Assembly (NCBI GenBank): GCA_963556495.2
Contig: OY747721.1
Coordinates: forward strand, 8,304,149 to 8,368,148
Source of the DNA: Valencia hispanica
Taxonomy: Eukaryota; Chordata; Actinopteri; Cyprinodontiformes; Valenciidae
Direction of reading: 5' to 3'
Length of the DNA: 64,000 bases
This document shows, piece after piece, positions 39,765 through 54,700 of this stretch (positions are counted from its first letter, which is position 1; the number at the start of each line of letters is the position of its first letter). The position numbers and the translations under genes are program-made. The notes under the pieces were generated by a model. It was given only the letters and a program-made list of their open reading frames with translations, ran no database searches and was not told where the DNA came from.

Positions 39765-42700
39765 GTAGGCTGAGAGCGGAATCCAAGGCGCTCCTTTTTT
39801 TGCGCAATACCAACTCTGGATGTCACAATCAAGGCACTTAATTTGCTGTGAGTGTGAGAGCTCATTAGGTTCTCAGAGGACGCCACAAGTCATGCATTGA
39901 ATTTCAATTCATCTTAAAATTGACGAAATTCCCCGAGGGTCTATCATTCTATTGTGGGATATATTTTTAATGGCTCACCATTTTTACCCCCTGAAGATCT
40001 ACTTTGGAGCTGAATTAATCACTGCTTTTCTCCCTCTTTGTTTCAGAGCTGCTGAGTGTGCTGCTTGATGTAGTCAGGGTCAGCCGAAACAAGGCTTTAC
40101 ACTACCTTGCAAAACTATTCTTTCTAAATTTCCTCTGGTTAAAGGTACCTTTGTGTATTTTGGAGGGATTTTATGTGAAAGGCCACCATATAGTTGCTCG
40201 TAATTGTAAAGTGGAAGGAAAATGACACATTCCCCAATTATTATTTTTCTTTTTACAAATACAAATGTGCAAAGTTTTGCGATTAAATGAAGGGGATGTC
40301 ACTGTCCCTGCTGGAGAAAAGCAACCTCATGGTGGAAATGGTGTTGTCAGGGTGATGACATCTAATTTTGGTCTCATTTATCTTTCTTTCTTTTTTTAAA
40401 TATCCTCACAATGGCATGGGATGAACTGCAAACAGGAATTCTCAAGGCTCTCTCAATAGATTCTCCTACCTGAGCCGTGGAGCTCTGCAGCTCCTGCAGA
40501 GTCACCATGGGCCTGTTGGCTGCTTCTCTTTGCAGTTGCAAGTTAAATCAAGAAACCTCGGGATAGAGCATATTGTCAGCAAATGTTACAATAATGTTAG
40601 GAGTTATGATAAATAAACAACTAATAAAGTATGGAGTGTTGCAGAGCTTTGAGTTTATTTCAAATATAGACAACAGAAGTAAGCAATTTATTCAGAACCT
40701 GGAAAAGGTTTTTATTTCGACAACATAGTTTTATTGAAAAGCTTGCATCTGTCTACAGTAGAAATATTGTGATATATTGTTCAGCCCTTGTAATGTTAAA
40801 AAAATTGGAGAAGCTCAATGGGCATGATTACTTTAGCAAAGCACTCGATATCCAGGTGTCCACTTCAGATAATTACACCCCAAACTATGGTTTTTGATAT
40901 AAAAAAAAAAGCAATTGAATCAATATATTTACTGGGCTTGAGTCAGTGGATTCAAACCTCTATGTTAATTCTTGCTGAAATTAAAAACCCTGCACAGATC
41001 TGAATCATAGAAAGCTGGCAGTGAGAATGCGTTTCATGAAATACTGTCAGCACACACACAAAAAAGAAAAATCCAGAGGAGAAAAGCAAAGCTGAAGCGG
41101 CTTCTGGTGGCTGTGATAGAAGAGAGGAGGAACACGCATTACAAACAACTTTACAACTGGGGAAAAAAAAGAGTCTAACTTCAGCAACAAAACAGGGTTT
41201 TGGAATCTTTTGCTGTCACCGGGGAGAAATATTTTTGCATCAGTGCTAAAAAAGCAAAATCTGCACCAAAATATCACAGACATCCAGCTCTTCCATTCAA
41301 ACCATTAACAGATGTTTGAAGGTACCTGTATTACTCTTAAAAGGTAAAATGAAGGCAACTGGACTTTTCTTGTTGTCTTGTGTTTTGTAAAGCTCACTAA
41401 TAATAATAATACCTTTATTTATAAAGGACTTTACACATCTAAGGAGACCAAAGTGCTGTACAGACCAGTCAATGGAACAGTCAATAAGTGTCCAAAGGAA
41501 AGAAAATAATAAAAAAGAAACAGAGGCTATGGTTATTCCTGACGAGGCTATCAAGGTTAGTAAGCTATAAGCAATCTTGGTAACCTTAGTGTCGTTAACG
41601 GTAAAATGACCCTAATTATGTAACTATGCGCTTTAGAGGTCACATACCTCTAAAAGTGAGAGCTTCTGTGAAACTTCCTAGGTAGACAACTCAAGGCTGC
41701 TTTGTATGTTTTGCCCCTTTCCAACACCTACAAAGCAGCCTTGAGTTGTCTACACCAACGTACCCGTATTACTATGTATCTGTGACAATTAGAGTTAGTA
41801 GTCTCTGTGATGGAATCTCATGTGACAGGTTACTTTCTCCACCTTGAAGCGAGAGTTTCCAGTTAGAAGTGTTCCCACAGGGTTTCTAGTTTATGCTCTA
41901 GACTAGCTTGCATTATATCATTTATAAACCAATACTTCTTGTCACTGCAGATTTAAAAGCTTTGATTAATTAACCATTTATAACTATGGTTTCAGGTCCT
42001 TATGAGATGGCTTACATTTCATTTTGTTATCGTTTCTTCTCTAATTAATAGCCTGGAAAGGCGAATAAACTATGGTCTATTGATTCTACTTAACAACCCA
42101 TCAAAGAGGACTAATCAGGGAGAAAAATGCTCAATCATCACCTTTTCTTCCTCCACTGAGGACAGTAGTAAGTCTTGGACAGCGTTATGTTCTTTTATCA
42201 TTGTCTCTGTCTGTTACTGTGTTTAACAGCACAAGAAGAATCATATATCATGTTGACATTATCTCAGTGGATTTACTACCTAAGAAGATTGTTGGGACAG
42301 TTTTAGCATTTGTTTCTTTAATTGAGAGAGCACTTATTACAACAGCTGCTGTAGTAGATTAACAAGCAGAGATCTTCATCTAATCTATCTTCCCTTTGCC
42401 TCTTAGATTTTATTAACCTGCATGATAAATAACTGTAGAAACTTTAACTGTTATCTCTATTTGTTTTCTCCGACCTTTTTTCAGTTTAAAATGTCCTTGG
42501 CATCGTTTCAGACACAGATTTATTTGAGACATATGAAGCATCCTTTTGGGATTCAAGCCAGTTATTAAATCAGGATCTCTTATGTAGTCATTAAATTATA
42601 TTTTTGAGGCAATTTATGTGTTTAAAAGTCTTTATCTAAATTACATTCTGAAAGCTGCACATTCAGGTGTGCCTACAGGACAAGCTGTAAAAAAATCTAA

Positions 42701-45700
42701 ATGTGTTATCCCCACCTTTTTTTTAATAATATTGTTTTATTTCACATTAAGCTCTGTGAAACAGATGCTGTGACTTATAATAAACCAAGAGCCAGTCAGG
42801 TTTCTTCAGATTTTGGAGTTTTAAACAGTGTGCAGCATTAAGGTGCATCATCTCCAAGTTAAAGTCTAAGAACCTATAAAGCTGCCTCTGCACCATAAGT
42901 TGCATATTTTGATAAAAGTTTTGTACGCCTTGAACTTTTCCAAATTTCATCACTTCACAACCAAAAAAACTTGATTTATTTTTGGGGAGGATTTTCAGTG
43001 AGAGAGCAGCAATCAAAAGCTCATAACTGTGCAGTGGAAAGTAAAAATCTTCATTGTTTTCAAGTTGCAAATGAAAATTTTAAAAGTGTGGAGTGCTTCT
43101 GTATTTATCCCCTTTTACGTTAAAACCACAAAATAAAACCTATCACTGTTGTCTCACGAGAAAATATCATTAGAAGATGGTTGGAACTCCGTATGAACCA
43201 AGCTGTTCTGTGAAGACCTCAGAGGTTTGTTAGAGAATAAACTGCATCGTGAAGACAAAGGAACACAGCAGAAAGATCAGGGAAACAGTTGTGCAGTCGT
43301 TTAAAGCAGGATAAGTTGAAAAACCATTACCTAACATTTTGAAATCTTACAGAGCTCTGTTCAATGCATGATCTCACAATGAGAAGAGCATTGCATCAAT
43401 GCAAACCTACCAAGACAAGGCCTCTACCTAAACTGAGAGGCCGGATAAGGAAATCATTCGTCAGAGAAGCAGCCAAGAAACATAAAAGCTTTTACTCCTG
43501 TACCCTATAAATCCCATTTTTATGGAAGAGTCGCAAGGAAAAAACCATAAGGTGTCCCTTTTGCAGTCCTTCAGGAGACAAACAGTTCTGGTCAGATGAA
43601 ACGAAAATGTAACTTTTTGGCCTACACTGTGGTGGCAAACTACAAAAAGACCTTAATCCACCCTCCCAAAAAGTGATTAAGCATTGAAGATGTTGGAAAC
43701 AAGAACAGAAGGTTTTAGGCCCTGTTTACGCAACAAAAATGTTTTCGGTTTTATATCTGAAAAAAAAAAGAATATTGCGGGCCATCGACTAAATGAAAAC
43801 GCAAATAGCACTGGAAACAATGTAGTGCGCATGCCAGGCCTGTAGGAGGCGGTGAAGCTTTTCGCTTGTACAGAAGTGCACATATGATCTTGCGCATGTA
43901 ATCTGTGTGAATTTGCTGACAGCATAAATGTTTATTAATGTGCAGATTTTTCTTTAACACACCAAATAATTGGAAGAGGTGCGACAGTACAGACAGAACA
44001 TGGAGCTCTGCTGTTGTTGTTGTTGTTGTTGTTGTTGTGCTGTGCACGGGTAAAAAAAACCAAGCCTGAGTGAGCAAGCGTCACTGACGAGCCACGTGTT
44101 TTCAGTTTGCATTTACATGGACATGATTTGCTTTGCGCTTCTAAAAGGTTTAACTATGGAGTCCGTCGTCAAACCTTTACATTTTTGTCAAGTCAGAATA
44201 CTGTTACTGTGTAAACAAGGGGCAAAAATGCAACAAAACTGGATGTTCAAAACTAATAGCCTACAGGCAATCCTCAAAGGGCTTGCAGCTGTAACTGCAG
44301 TAAAAGACGGAAAGTATTGATTCTGAAGAGCTGAAGACAAATGCAGGCCACTGTCTTCAGATTTTATTTGTAAAAAATGAAACAACCATGGATAACTTTG
44401 CTCTGACCTCACAATCATCCATGACATTGAGTTGGTCTATCATATAACATACCAATAAAAGTACATTGATGTCTGTGGTTGTAACATAACAGATTGTAAA
44501 CCACTGCATACATCATCAGGAAGTACTACCCAAGCGCTTTTAGAAACAATGCATCAGTTTACGGTCCGGTAAGATGGGGCTTAGGCCTAGTTTATAATTC
44601 TCCGTCAGCAAGTTTGCAACCCACTTGCACACATATGGACGGAGACTTTTTCGTTTTATACTTCTCTGTTGGTGTGTCAGTGTTTCAAAGCAATTCTCCA
44701 CCAGAACAGCAGGGGGTGCAGAGCCTTTCTGGCAGGTCTGCCTACCATTGCAGTGAAGTCTCTGGTTGACAACAATTTATTTACTTCCGCTTGTAAACGC
44801 ACATCCACTCAAGGAGCAATGGGCGGCAGAGAGTGAGGTTTGATTGAGCTGGAAAGCTTTTTACTCAGAGTGCAGCTAATGAATACCTTAAAAACGCATG
44901 TAAACAAACAAACACAGCGGACTGTTTTGTTGTTTTCTAAACCTCCTGGTAAATCGCCAAAAGACCATTTTAGATAAACTGGTCTTTCCATATAAAGCAT
45001 CTAGTGCTCAAAAGGTGCATTGACTACTAATAACATTGACTATAGAGCACCTTTCTGGTGAAATGATCTGGGGCTGATGTTGGGTTGACCAATCACAGAT
45101 GTGGACTCTTCGTTGTGTTCGACAGATAGTTGAAAAATTGGGCTCTACTCAGTCTGTGCTTGTGTGCCGGTCGGAGAGCTCTTGCTACATCGGGTAATGG
45201 CGCTGCGTGTCTACGCACCTTCGCAGATGGTGAAGTAGAAACCAGGCTTTGGGATCATTCAGATGATCTTCTCAAAACCTTGTCTTGCACAAATAAGAGC
45301 TTCAGCAGTAAATCCCTGTGAATGCTGTCTAACTACTCCATGACATAATCAGAGAAATTCAAGCTCAGGCACAGGATGCAAATTCCTAAGAGGCCTAGAT
45401 ACTCAGAATGTGTGGGAAAAAAATAAAGTAGATGAAGCATATTTTGACATAATATTTAACCTCTAAACCCATGTTACGAATAGTGAAAGGAAAACAATAC
45501 AAATTCCATTTCTTGTGTGTCTGCTGTCAACAATCACTGGAGTTAGCCTTGATCTACTTAATTTTCCCAGAATAACATAATTGAAATTATGTTAAATTAA
45601 TTCTTGCATAGTGTTATGGTTAGTATGTCTGGCTCACCAAGAAAAAATATTACTGGCTTTCTATGTCCAGCCTGCACCATCTCTGGCTTCTTCTAAAACA

Positions 45701-48700
45701 CCTATGCTGGCTAACTGGTCATTCAACAGAACAACTGGTATTATGTGTGTTCATACGTGGTTATGCACCCTGACCTTCACCAGTATTGATGGCCTTCATA
45801 TCCTAAATTATACAACAGTTTAAAAAAGAAAAGAAATCCTGTAGAACTTGTCAGTGAGTGTAAAAATTGTCAGTGAGTTATCATCCTTCGTTACTCATTG
45901 TAACTGTGCTTTGTGCGGTTTCTTTTCTACAGATAGGTCAGGAAGAAAGATTTGAAGAAGTTCAAGCAATATACCAGCACAGAGGATTGTTTCATCCTCC
46001 ATCTGAAAATGGTAGAAATATGGTATAACTGTTGGCGAACCAAGACATGACTGTCTAGTTAAACTGTCCTGAACAAGGACAGCATTAACCAGAGAGCCAA
46101 GAAGCCCATGGCCACCTTGGAGAAGCTACACAGGTCCACAGCTCAAGTGGGAGAATCTGTTGACAGGACAACTATTACTCTTCCACTCCACAAATCTGGC
46201 CTGGCAGTAAGAAAAAAGTCAGATTTGAAAAAAAAGCTTTAAGATGTCCTCTTTGTAGCTTGTCACAAGCCATGTGGACAAAAGTCCTAAGGGCAGAGGA
46301 GACCAACGATGAACTTATACAGTGGACACCGTTTTTTTGGGGGATTAGCGACCATAGCCACCCGCGAATAGCTAAAACCATGAATACTCGAGATCCCCTC
46401 TAAGAATGCCTTTTTTATTCGTTCAAACAACAAATATAACTTAACATGCATTTATACGTACATTCCCTATTTCCGGTTTTGGGGCTACAGCCAATCAGCG
46501 CCAAGGAAAGTAAATGGCACCCCTGGACTGACTGCTTTGCAAATGCCAGCGAATAGCATGTCAAGTAGCATTGCACTTGAGTATTCCAGCTTCCCAAGGT
46601 GCATTTTTTCTATTTTAGATGTGCTCTAAAAAAATCTAATCCAATCTCTAGTCATTTGGAGTAACGTTCCATAAAAAAATCCTGAATAAGTGAATCTGCA
46701 ACTACTGAACCGTGAGCAGGCGGGGATTCACTGTACTGTGAAACGTGGTGGCTTCAACATGCTTTGTGGAGTTTTTTCAGTAGGGTCAGGGAAGCTTGTC
46801 AGGAGAAAGCTTCCTAGAGGCTGCAAAAGACTTGGGATTGCTGCAGAGAAGAGATTCTTGAAATATGAACATTACGCAGAAAACTCCAAAACATTTTGAC
46901 ACGTTTTGCAGAAACTTAACCTAAACTGTAGCCACGTGCTTTCAGAGTTTACCCACTTTTAATTTTGAACACCCACAATAATCTGGGAAAGGGATATTTA
47001 TGTGCTGGGATAGCTTCTGTCACTTTAAAATACTCTAAATGGAGATTACGATCACATCAAACTGTCAAAGGCTTTCAGGAGCCAAGTGATATTCTGCCAC
47101 ATTTACTGCTCATTTGGAAATTTAAAAAAACATTTAAAGGACTAAATTGGCAAGAATGCATTACTTTGACTAAAAAGAATAGGGATGGTTACATCTTTTG
47201 AGTGTGAATTGAATTGAATTAAGCTATTTTTCATGTTAATTAGATTCTAATTTGGTACCCACACACATTCAGTTTAATTACCCAGCAGAAATGCAGACTG
47301 CACATTTTATGCATTTCCATGCATGGGATCTTAAAGAGATAAAAGTCCTTGAATCTCCTAATGTTAATGCTGCTGTTGTTAATAAAACAGCAGAATGCAG
47401 AAGTGCACTGAGCTCTGCAGCTTTGGTGGTACATAGTTTTAAGACAATGTCTGCTGTTAGACCCCTGCATGAAAAAATAGACAAAGGAGTAAGGCAGTAA
47501 GCAGTGGCAAATAGGACTAAAATCCAAAGAATGAGAGTGACAGCTGGGTGGTGCTCATCAGTGTTGGCAGACGCTTCTCTCAGTAGGTTGGAAAGACAGC
47601 AGGAGATGGAAGACAGACATGCAGGAAGACAAGTCCACATTACTTGCAACATTCTGGCACTGCCAAACACAAGAGGAAAAAGTAGGAAAGAAAACAGCAA
47701 CACACGATCAGGCTTCAATCTCACTTAGGAAATGTTGTGAATGACGTCTCAGATGAGATGTGAACCTTTGATGTATGGCCTCGAAGCTGAGCTGAACATT
47801 TAAACGTCAGCAGATTTCCATTGTCAAAATCAAAGACAAATGTAACACAACGTGATTTTTTGCCTTGGATTTACACACTTTGTGGTTTAGATCAGTATAT
47901 AACATGTAGGCACCCAGAATCACTGTTTCACTGCTGCAGGTGGAAGTGAGTCACAGGGGATTGGTCCTGGTTTTGCTCAACCTGACTCTCAGGTGGCTCG
48001 GTAAATTAAACACTCCCTCCATATCAGGACCTCTTTCAAAGGCCATTAATTCCTCCCCCTGTGGCACTGAGTGTTTAGCAGCAGGAGGAGAATGCACAAA
48101 GCTTTCACCTTGTTAGACCTTTCAGTGTCAAATATGTTTATCCTTCCTTAGCAGAGGTGTATTGGTGACTTTAGTGTAAGTCACTGCATCTAAAAATTTT
48201 AATGATTAAATCGGAAACTTCCCTTTCATTGCTAAAACATCGTAAACAGGACATCCAAGGGGAAATGACTGCATTTTCATTGAATCGCAGTGTAGATGAT
48301 TCAAAACAGAAAATGTTTAAAATATGTGAGTAAGCTGTGTCTTTGTTTAGCAAGCTACAGTAAATGGAGCAGCACAGCTAGCGGGCATAGAAAAAGTAGC
48401 AGTTTAAAGTTCCATAAGGCATTGTCCTCATAGTCATTCTCTAGTTTATTTTTATGTTTTACCATAGCACTACCATTCATGCATAGTCATGGTAAGAAGA
48501 AAGTCGTACAAATCTAAACCCATGTGTTAAAGAATGATAAACCCCAAAATTGAAACGCTTTGGTTTTACAAGCATTTACATACAGCTCTCTTCAGGTCCG
48601 GCCAAAACATTTCAGTCCAGACTTTGACTAGGCCATTGCAAAATAAATATGTTTTTTTGTTTTGATTATTGTCTTATTGGATGACCTAGTTACAGCCAAG

Positions 48701-51700
48701 CATTAGCAGTTGGCCAGATATTTTATTTTGATCAGAATATTTTGGTACACTGAGGAGTTTTTTGCTGACTGACTGCCAGGTGCCAAGATCCAAATTCAGT
48801 TTTAATCAAAACATAGTCAAACATATAATTTAATCTGTTCAAAGCTCATTTTCTAGAGGTTTGGTGATTTCTTCAGATAATGATGTTTTGCAAACCTGAT
48901 TAGTGGTCTAGTGCTCGTCCTTCCAAACATTGCAGATGGCATCCTGCTTCCCAAGAAGGACACCAGATCTCCTTAAGGGCATGGGTTTTGTCTGGTTGTG
49001 CTCATTTCAATTTTATTTAAAAATAATAATATTAAGCATGGCATGAGTGCTCTGCAGAACAGAAGCAGCTGCAGGGTGAGGTCTGGAAGAATGTCTGCTT
49101 TTACTTTGTATGGCTGAATGCAACCACTCATAGATAGTCTTTAAAAAGAGTTAAACTTCTAAAAACTCTTAAATATTACAAGAAAAAACTAATATATTCC
49201 TGTACACCTGTTTCTTTGTTACCACATTGATTATTAACAGATTTTCTCTATGGTAATACTTATTATTTAAAAGAACTGCAGTGAAAGTCTGGTTTTCAGT
49301 GGCAGTATAAAGCATGACTCCATTCACACTGATATTTAGCCAACTTCCAGAAACAGCTCCACTTCAATCTACCTGCCTCCTAAGTCATACTGCTTTATTA
49401 TGTTTAGAGCAAAGAGGCCGTCTTGTTTTTCAACTCTTTAACAAAGTCAAACAAGCCATACCTGTTCAGTATCTTTCTAATTGTACTGTCATGGAGTTTA
49501 ACATCTGACATACTCACTGGGGCTTGTAGAGTGCGAAATGGAGCTCTTGAATGTTTTGCAACTGCTTGGTCTGATGTTGTGGGGAATTTGCTACAACTTT
49601 CATTTTGTTTGGTAAGCAATGGTTTCTTCCTTGCTGAGTGGCCTTTCAGTCCTGTCAATACAGGACTTGTTCCACTCTGGATGATGACTCTTCCATACAA
49701 GTTTTAGAATATTCTCTCTCTGGGAAACAGAATCTGACTCCTTCCTGAACAATATGATGGCTGGACATTCGCGTGGCCTATACTTGCACATAACTGTTTA
49801 AATAGACACACGTGATACCTTCAGGCATCTGGAAATTGTACCAAAAGAACCAGACCTGTGGAGGACCACAGTTTTCTTTCGAATATCTTGGCAGATTTCC
49901 CTAGATTTTTTTCCCCTTATGATGTCAAACAAGGAATCAGCATATTTGATGCACTGTCTTAACATAAATCCACGGATGAGTCTTGAACGAAGTCAAATAT
50001 TGTGAAATACATTTTTAGAAGCTCGAAAACACAACATCATCTGGACTTTCCCAAATCAGTTATTTTTGTTTATTTAAACTTCTAAATTTGAGGAAAATAT
50101 TTTTCTGAGCCTCCCTGGTAAGGTCTATTCAGGGGTTTTGGAGAGGAGGGTCCGACGGATAGTCGAACTTTGGATCCAGGAGGAACAATTCGGTTTTCGT
50201 CCTGGCCGTGGAACACTGGACCAGCTCTACACCCTCAGCAGGGTCCTGGAGGGTGCGTGGGAGTTCGCCCTACATGTGTTTTGTGGACTTGGAGAAGGCG
50301 TTCGACCGTGCCCCTCGGGGGGTACTCCGGGAGTATGGGGTACCGGGCCCCTTGATACGGGCTGTGAGGTCCCTGTACGACCGGTGCCAGAGTTTGGTTT
50401 GCATTGCCGGCAGTAAGTCGGCTTGTTTCCGGTGAGAGTTGGACTCCGCCAAGGTTGCCCTTTGTCACCGATCCTGTTCCTAACTTTTATGGACAGGATT
50501 TCTAGGCGCAGCCAAGGTGTTGAGGGGATCCATTTTGGTGGCCTCAGGATCGGGTCTCTGCTTTTTGCAGATGACGTGGTCCTGTTGGCTTCATCGGAAC
50601 GTGATCTACAACTTTCGCAGGGGCGGTTCGCAGCCGAATGTGAAGCGGCTGGGATGAGAATCAGCACCTCCAAATCCCAGGCCATGGTCTTGAGCCGGAA
50701 AAGGGTGGGGTGCCTTCTCCGGGTCGGGGATGAGGTCCTTCCCCAAGTGGAGGAGTTTAAGTATCTAGGGGTCTTGTTCACGAATGAGGGAAAAATGGAG
50801 CGGGAGATCAATAGACGGATTTGTAGGGCATCTGCAGTTATGCGGGCGCTGTCGTGGTGAATTGAGAGCTGATCCGAAAGGCGAAGCTCTCGATTTACCG
50901 GTCAATCTACGTTGCTACCCTCATCTATGGTCACGAACCCTTGGTGGTGACCGAAAGAACGAGATCACGGATACAAGTGGCTGAAATGAGTTTCCTTCGT
51001 AGAATGTCTGGGCTCTCCCTTAGAGATAGGGTGAGAAGCTCAGTCATCCGGAGGGGGCTCAGAGTAGAGCCGCTGCTTCTCCACATTGAGAGGAGTCAGT
51101 TGAGGTGGCTAGGGCATCTGGTCAGGATGCCTCCTGGATGCCTCCAGGAGGTGAGGTGTTTCGGGCACGTCCAACCGGGAGGAGGCCCAGGACACGCTGG
51201 AGGGACTATGTTTCTCGGCTGGCCTGGGAATGCCTTGGGATTCCTCCCGAGGAGCTGGAACAAGTGGCTGGGGAGAGGGAAGTCTGGGTGTCCTTGGTTA
51301 AGCTGCTTCCCCCACGACCCGACCCCGGATAAGCGGAAGAAAATGGATGGATATTTTTATTTATTTATGAAATTTTCTCTTTGCTCTTGCATTTAGAAAA
51401 TTATTATTATTATGGCAATCATAACTGACCTTGAACCTAAAAAGGGTTATTTGCTTTTTTACTGTATGTAAACATTTTTATTTGAACTGTATGCTAACTT
51501 AAACTGAAACCCTAAAGTGCCAGATATATTTACCTAAACAATTTCCTAAACATACTTATCTGTTAGATTTAAACGACTACAAGGCAGACAAAGCTGAATT
51601 CCAGAGATGAATGAATTTAGAAGCTTCACAGTAGTTAAAGACTTCACACTGACACACAGATTTCCTCTCTAGAGAGTTTGCTCAGACTGTAAGATTTACA

Positions 51701-54700
51701 CACTAAATACACCAGACTGGGCTTGAATTTGACTGTTTCTGACAGTTTTAAGAAGAATATCATTGTTTTGTAGCCAAAAACTGAGCCTTCAGTATTTTCC
51801 CACTGTGCTGTCAAATATACGAAATTTGAGCTATGGTCTATATTTCCTAAAAAAACCTGCACTGGAGATTGATACATCATCAGTTCATCGATTGTTGTAG
51901 CTTTTTGTAGCTTTTCTTAGCCTTGTATTAATCATGTTAAACAGCTGTCGGCCTTGCTTTCTGAGTTTCTAATCTAACCTTAGTGGACTTGTAACATCGG
52001 GTGCATGTCTGCGCATTACGGAAGAAATAAACACTGATGCCGCGTGATGGATGACACTTTCCCTCGTGAAGGCGAGCCAGGAATCTGTGGGCACAGACGT
52101 CTTCCCGTGAAATGTCACACCCTTCTGTCCTCAACATCACTGTGAATACAAATGACAGCCTGTTTGCCATCTGTGGACCAAGTGGCTACTTACTAAGAGA
52201 GCCAGATAGACGAACAAAATCAATATTGGGCAACAGAAACAGTTTCTTGTTGCTAGACACAGTTCTATAATTTCCTACTGGTACAGACTCAAGTTAGCAA
52301 ATGGTCATTTTTACAATTCTAAAAGTTCACAATGAATCCACTGCAGACATTGCTATGGAGGCTTTATATACCAGATCTATAAAAACGGATGGATGGATGG
52401 ATGGATGGATGGATGGATGGAATCTGGAAATGCAAGTACTGTATTTTTCTGTACTCTGTGTTATTTCTCCTTGTTGATCCAGAGCTGGAAAATGATTAAG
52501 TGGCGTTTCCCATCTTTCCAGACTGCATAGGAACCCTGCTAAGAGGAATATAACCTAACAATCATCATCAAGGGAGCTGATTTGTCATATTTTCAATGTA
52601 TCTGCTTTATTGTTGTAACTGATCAATGTTTAATTACAGCGTTTACCTTTTGATGGAAAACACACTTTGGTCTGGATGTATTTTTAACTCATGACATTAT
52701 TTAGCTGTAAAGAGATGTGATTGAACGGCTTTTTGACTCATACTTCTGTCATTTAGTCACCCACCCATCAATATAAATAACATTTTATTGATTGGCTTAG
52801 TCTGAATGCCTTCCTTGACAAATAATGATCTTGTCGATGAAGTCACAACACAGGTTTATAATGTGGTCTAATGTCTGAATAACACAGATTAAAACAAGCA
52901 GAAAAAAAGCTACTCAGTACTCAGAGAGAGATGGAAAACGAGGAAGACCAATGTTTTCACACCTTTATTAACACTGCACAAGTGTCAGATATAGACATCA
53001 AAGCTTTACTACTCCTGCAAGGATGAATTGTGAAACTACTGTAGCACAGTCCATCCACTTCTGTCACCAAAAAGATTTCTGTTAACTTATCCAATGAAAC
53101 GCCAGATTAGATGTGCTGCTTCTCAATGTATAAAAGCTGTAGGCCTGTTAAAGCTAGCTGAGTGCAAGGAAAATCTGTCTTTATTTTTCTTTATTTTCAT
53201 CCTCTTCCTCAGTAAGAGGGTTTTGATGGAAAAAATCCAAGACAGCTGCAGCATCTTTACGTTTATTGGGGTCATGCCATCTGCTTCTGTACAATAAAAT
53301 AATTTCCTCCACAATTCATCTCTGTTCCCAAATACAGAAGAAAATTACCTTCTCATAGCAATTTCATGCAACCTTTTACATTTCCCTCCTCACCTGCCAG
53401 TTAAGGTAATAAATAAATAAATAAATAAAATAATATATAGGCATGCAACAAAACAGACGAAAGTAGCTTTGAATAAAAGCTGCCCCCCAAAGTGCTGTTG
53501 TTTACTAGATACTGTCTGTCTGTCTGTCTGTCAGAGTGGCCTTGTATTCTAAATAGCCATCCTGTCACCCATAGGGTTATAAAACAAAGAAAGCAGTGTT
53601 AGTGCCTTGAATTTTGGAAAAGCTCCTTCAGCTGTCTTCCTATTCTTTTATGTATTGACCTCATATGAGGTCACATAAGCACTTAAAGTGATGCTATTTA
53701 AATCACTGTGTTGTAAATGGGAAGCTTGTAGCAGGAGACAGTTATAATATAGGCCTACAGGGCCTGACATTCCTTTAATCTAAGACAAACAAGCTTTTGA
53801 AGTTTTTAGTAAAAAAAATCTAGGTTGTGTTTCAATCGACAATGTGTTTTTCTTTATTTCAGTTACTCCAGAGTGGATCCCTGGTATTCACAGGAGGGAC
53901 CGCAACTGCTGAATAGCTGAAATCCATGAATACTTAAGAACCCATCTAAAAATGCTTGACTGCCTATTTTAGTAGTTCAAACACCAAATATGCCTTAAAA
54001 TGCATTGATATGCACAGTGGAAGCTGTCTTGGCACTGACAATAGATGTTGGCACAGATGATAGCAGAAGCTAACTCTCACCCAATCAGCGCAATGTAAAG
54101 AAAATGGGGCTTCTGGATTGGCTGTTTTGCAAATGCCAGCCAATAGCTTGTCAAAAAGCATATCATCTAGGTATTTTCTTTCAAATATTTTAGATATGCT
54201 GTACAAAAAGATCTGGCAAATGGAATAATTTAGCTTTACGTTCCACAGAAAAATAGGCAGGGAGCCACTGTATTCTACACAAACATTGACGTTGAATGTT
54301 TCTGATAAGATTTTTTTTTTATTCATATCTATGTTTGAGCTTCACTTTTCATAAAACCCTTTTCATAAAACTTGAATTAGAGACTAGTTTAGAACAACTA
54401 CAATTAAGAGGCGGTCATTGAGTTTCTGTCAGAATTTAACATGCATTGGTATCCTGCTTGGCTGCAATGTCCTGTTGGACGGGGGGCATCCCAGTAACTG
54501 AGCATCCCCAGTTATCAACTTTTTATTTTCTTTAATATAGAAAGTACTCTTACATCAGTTCTTTTGTTCTTTCTGTGTTTCGGCTCTGTCTTCTCGAATC
54601 CCCAGACGGTCCTGGCAGATGGCCGCTCGTACTGAGCAAGGTTCTGCTGGAGGTTTCTTCCTGTTAAAGGGGAGTTTTTCCTCTCCACTGTCGCTACATG

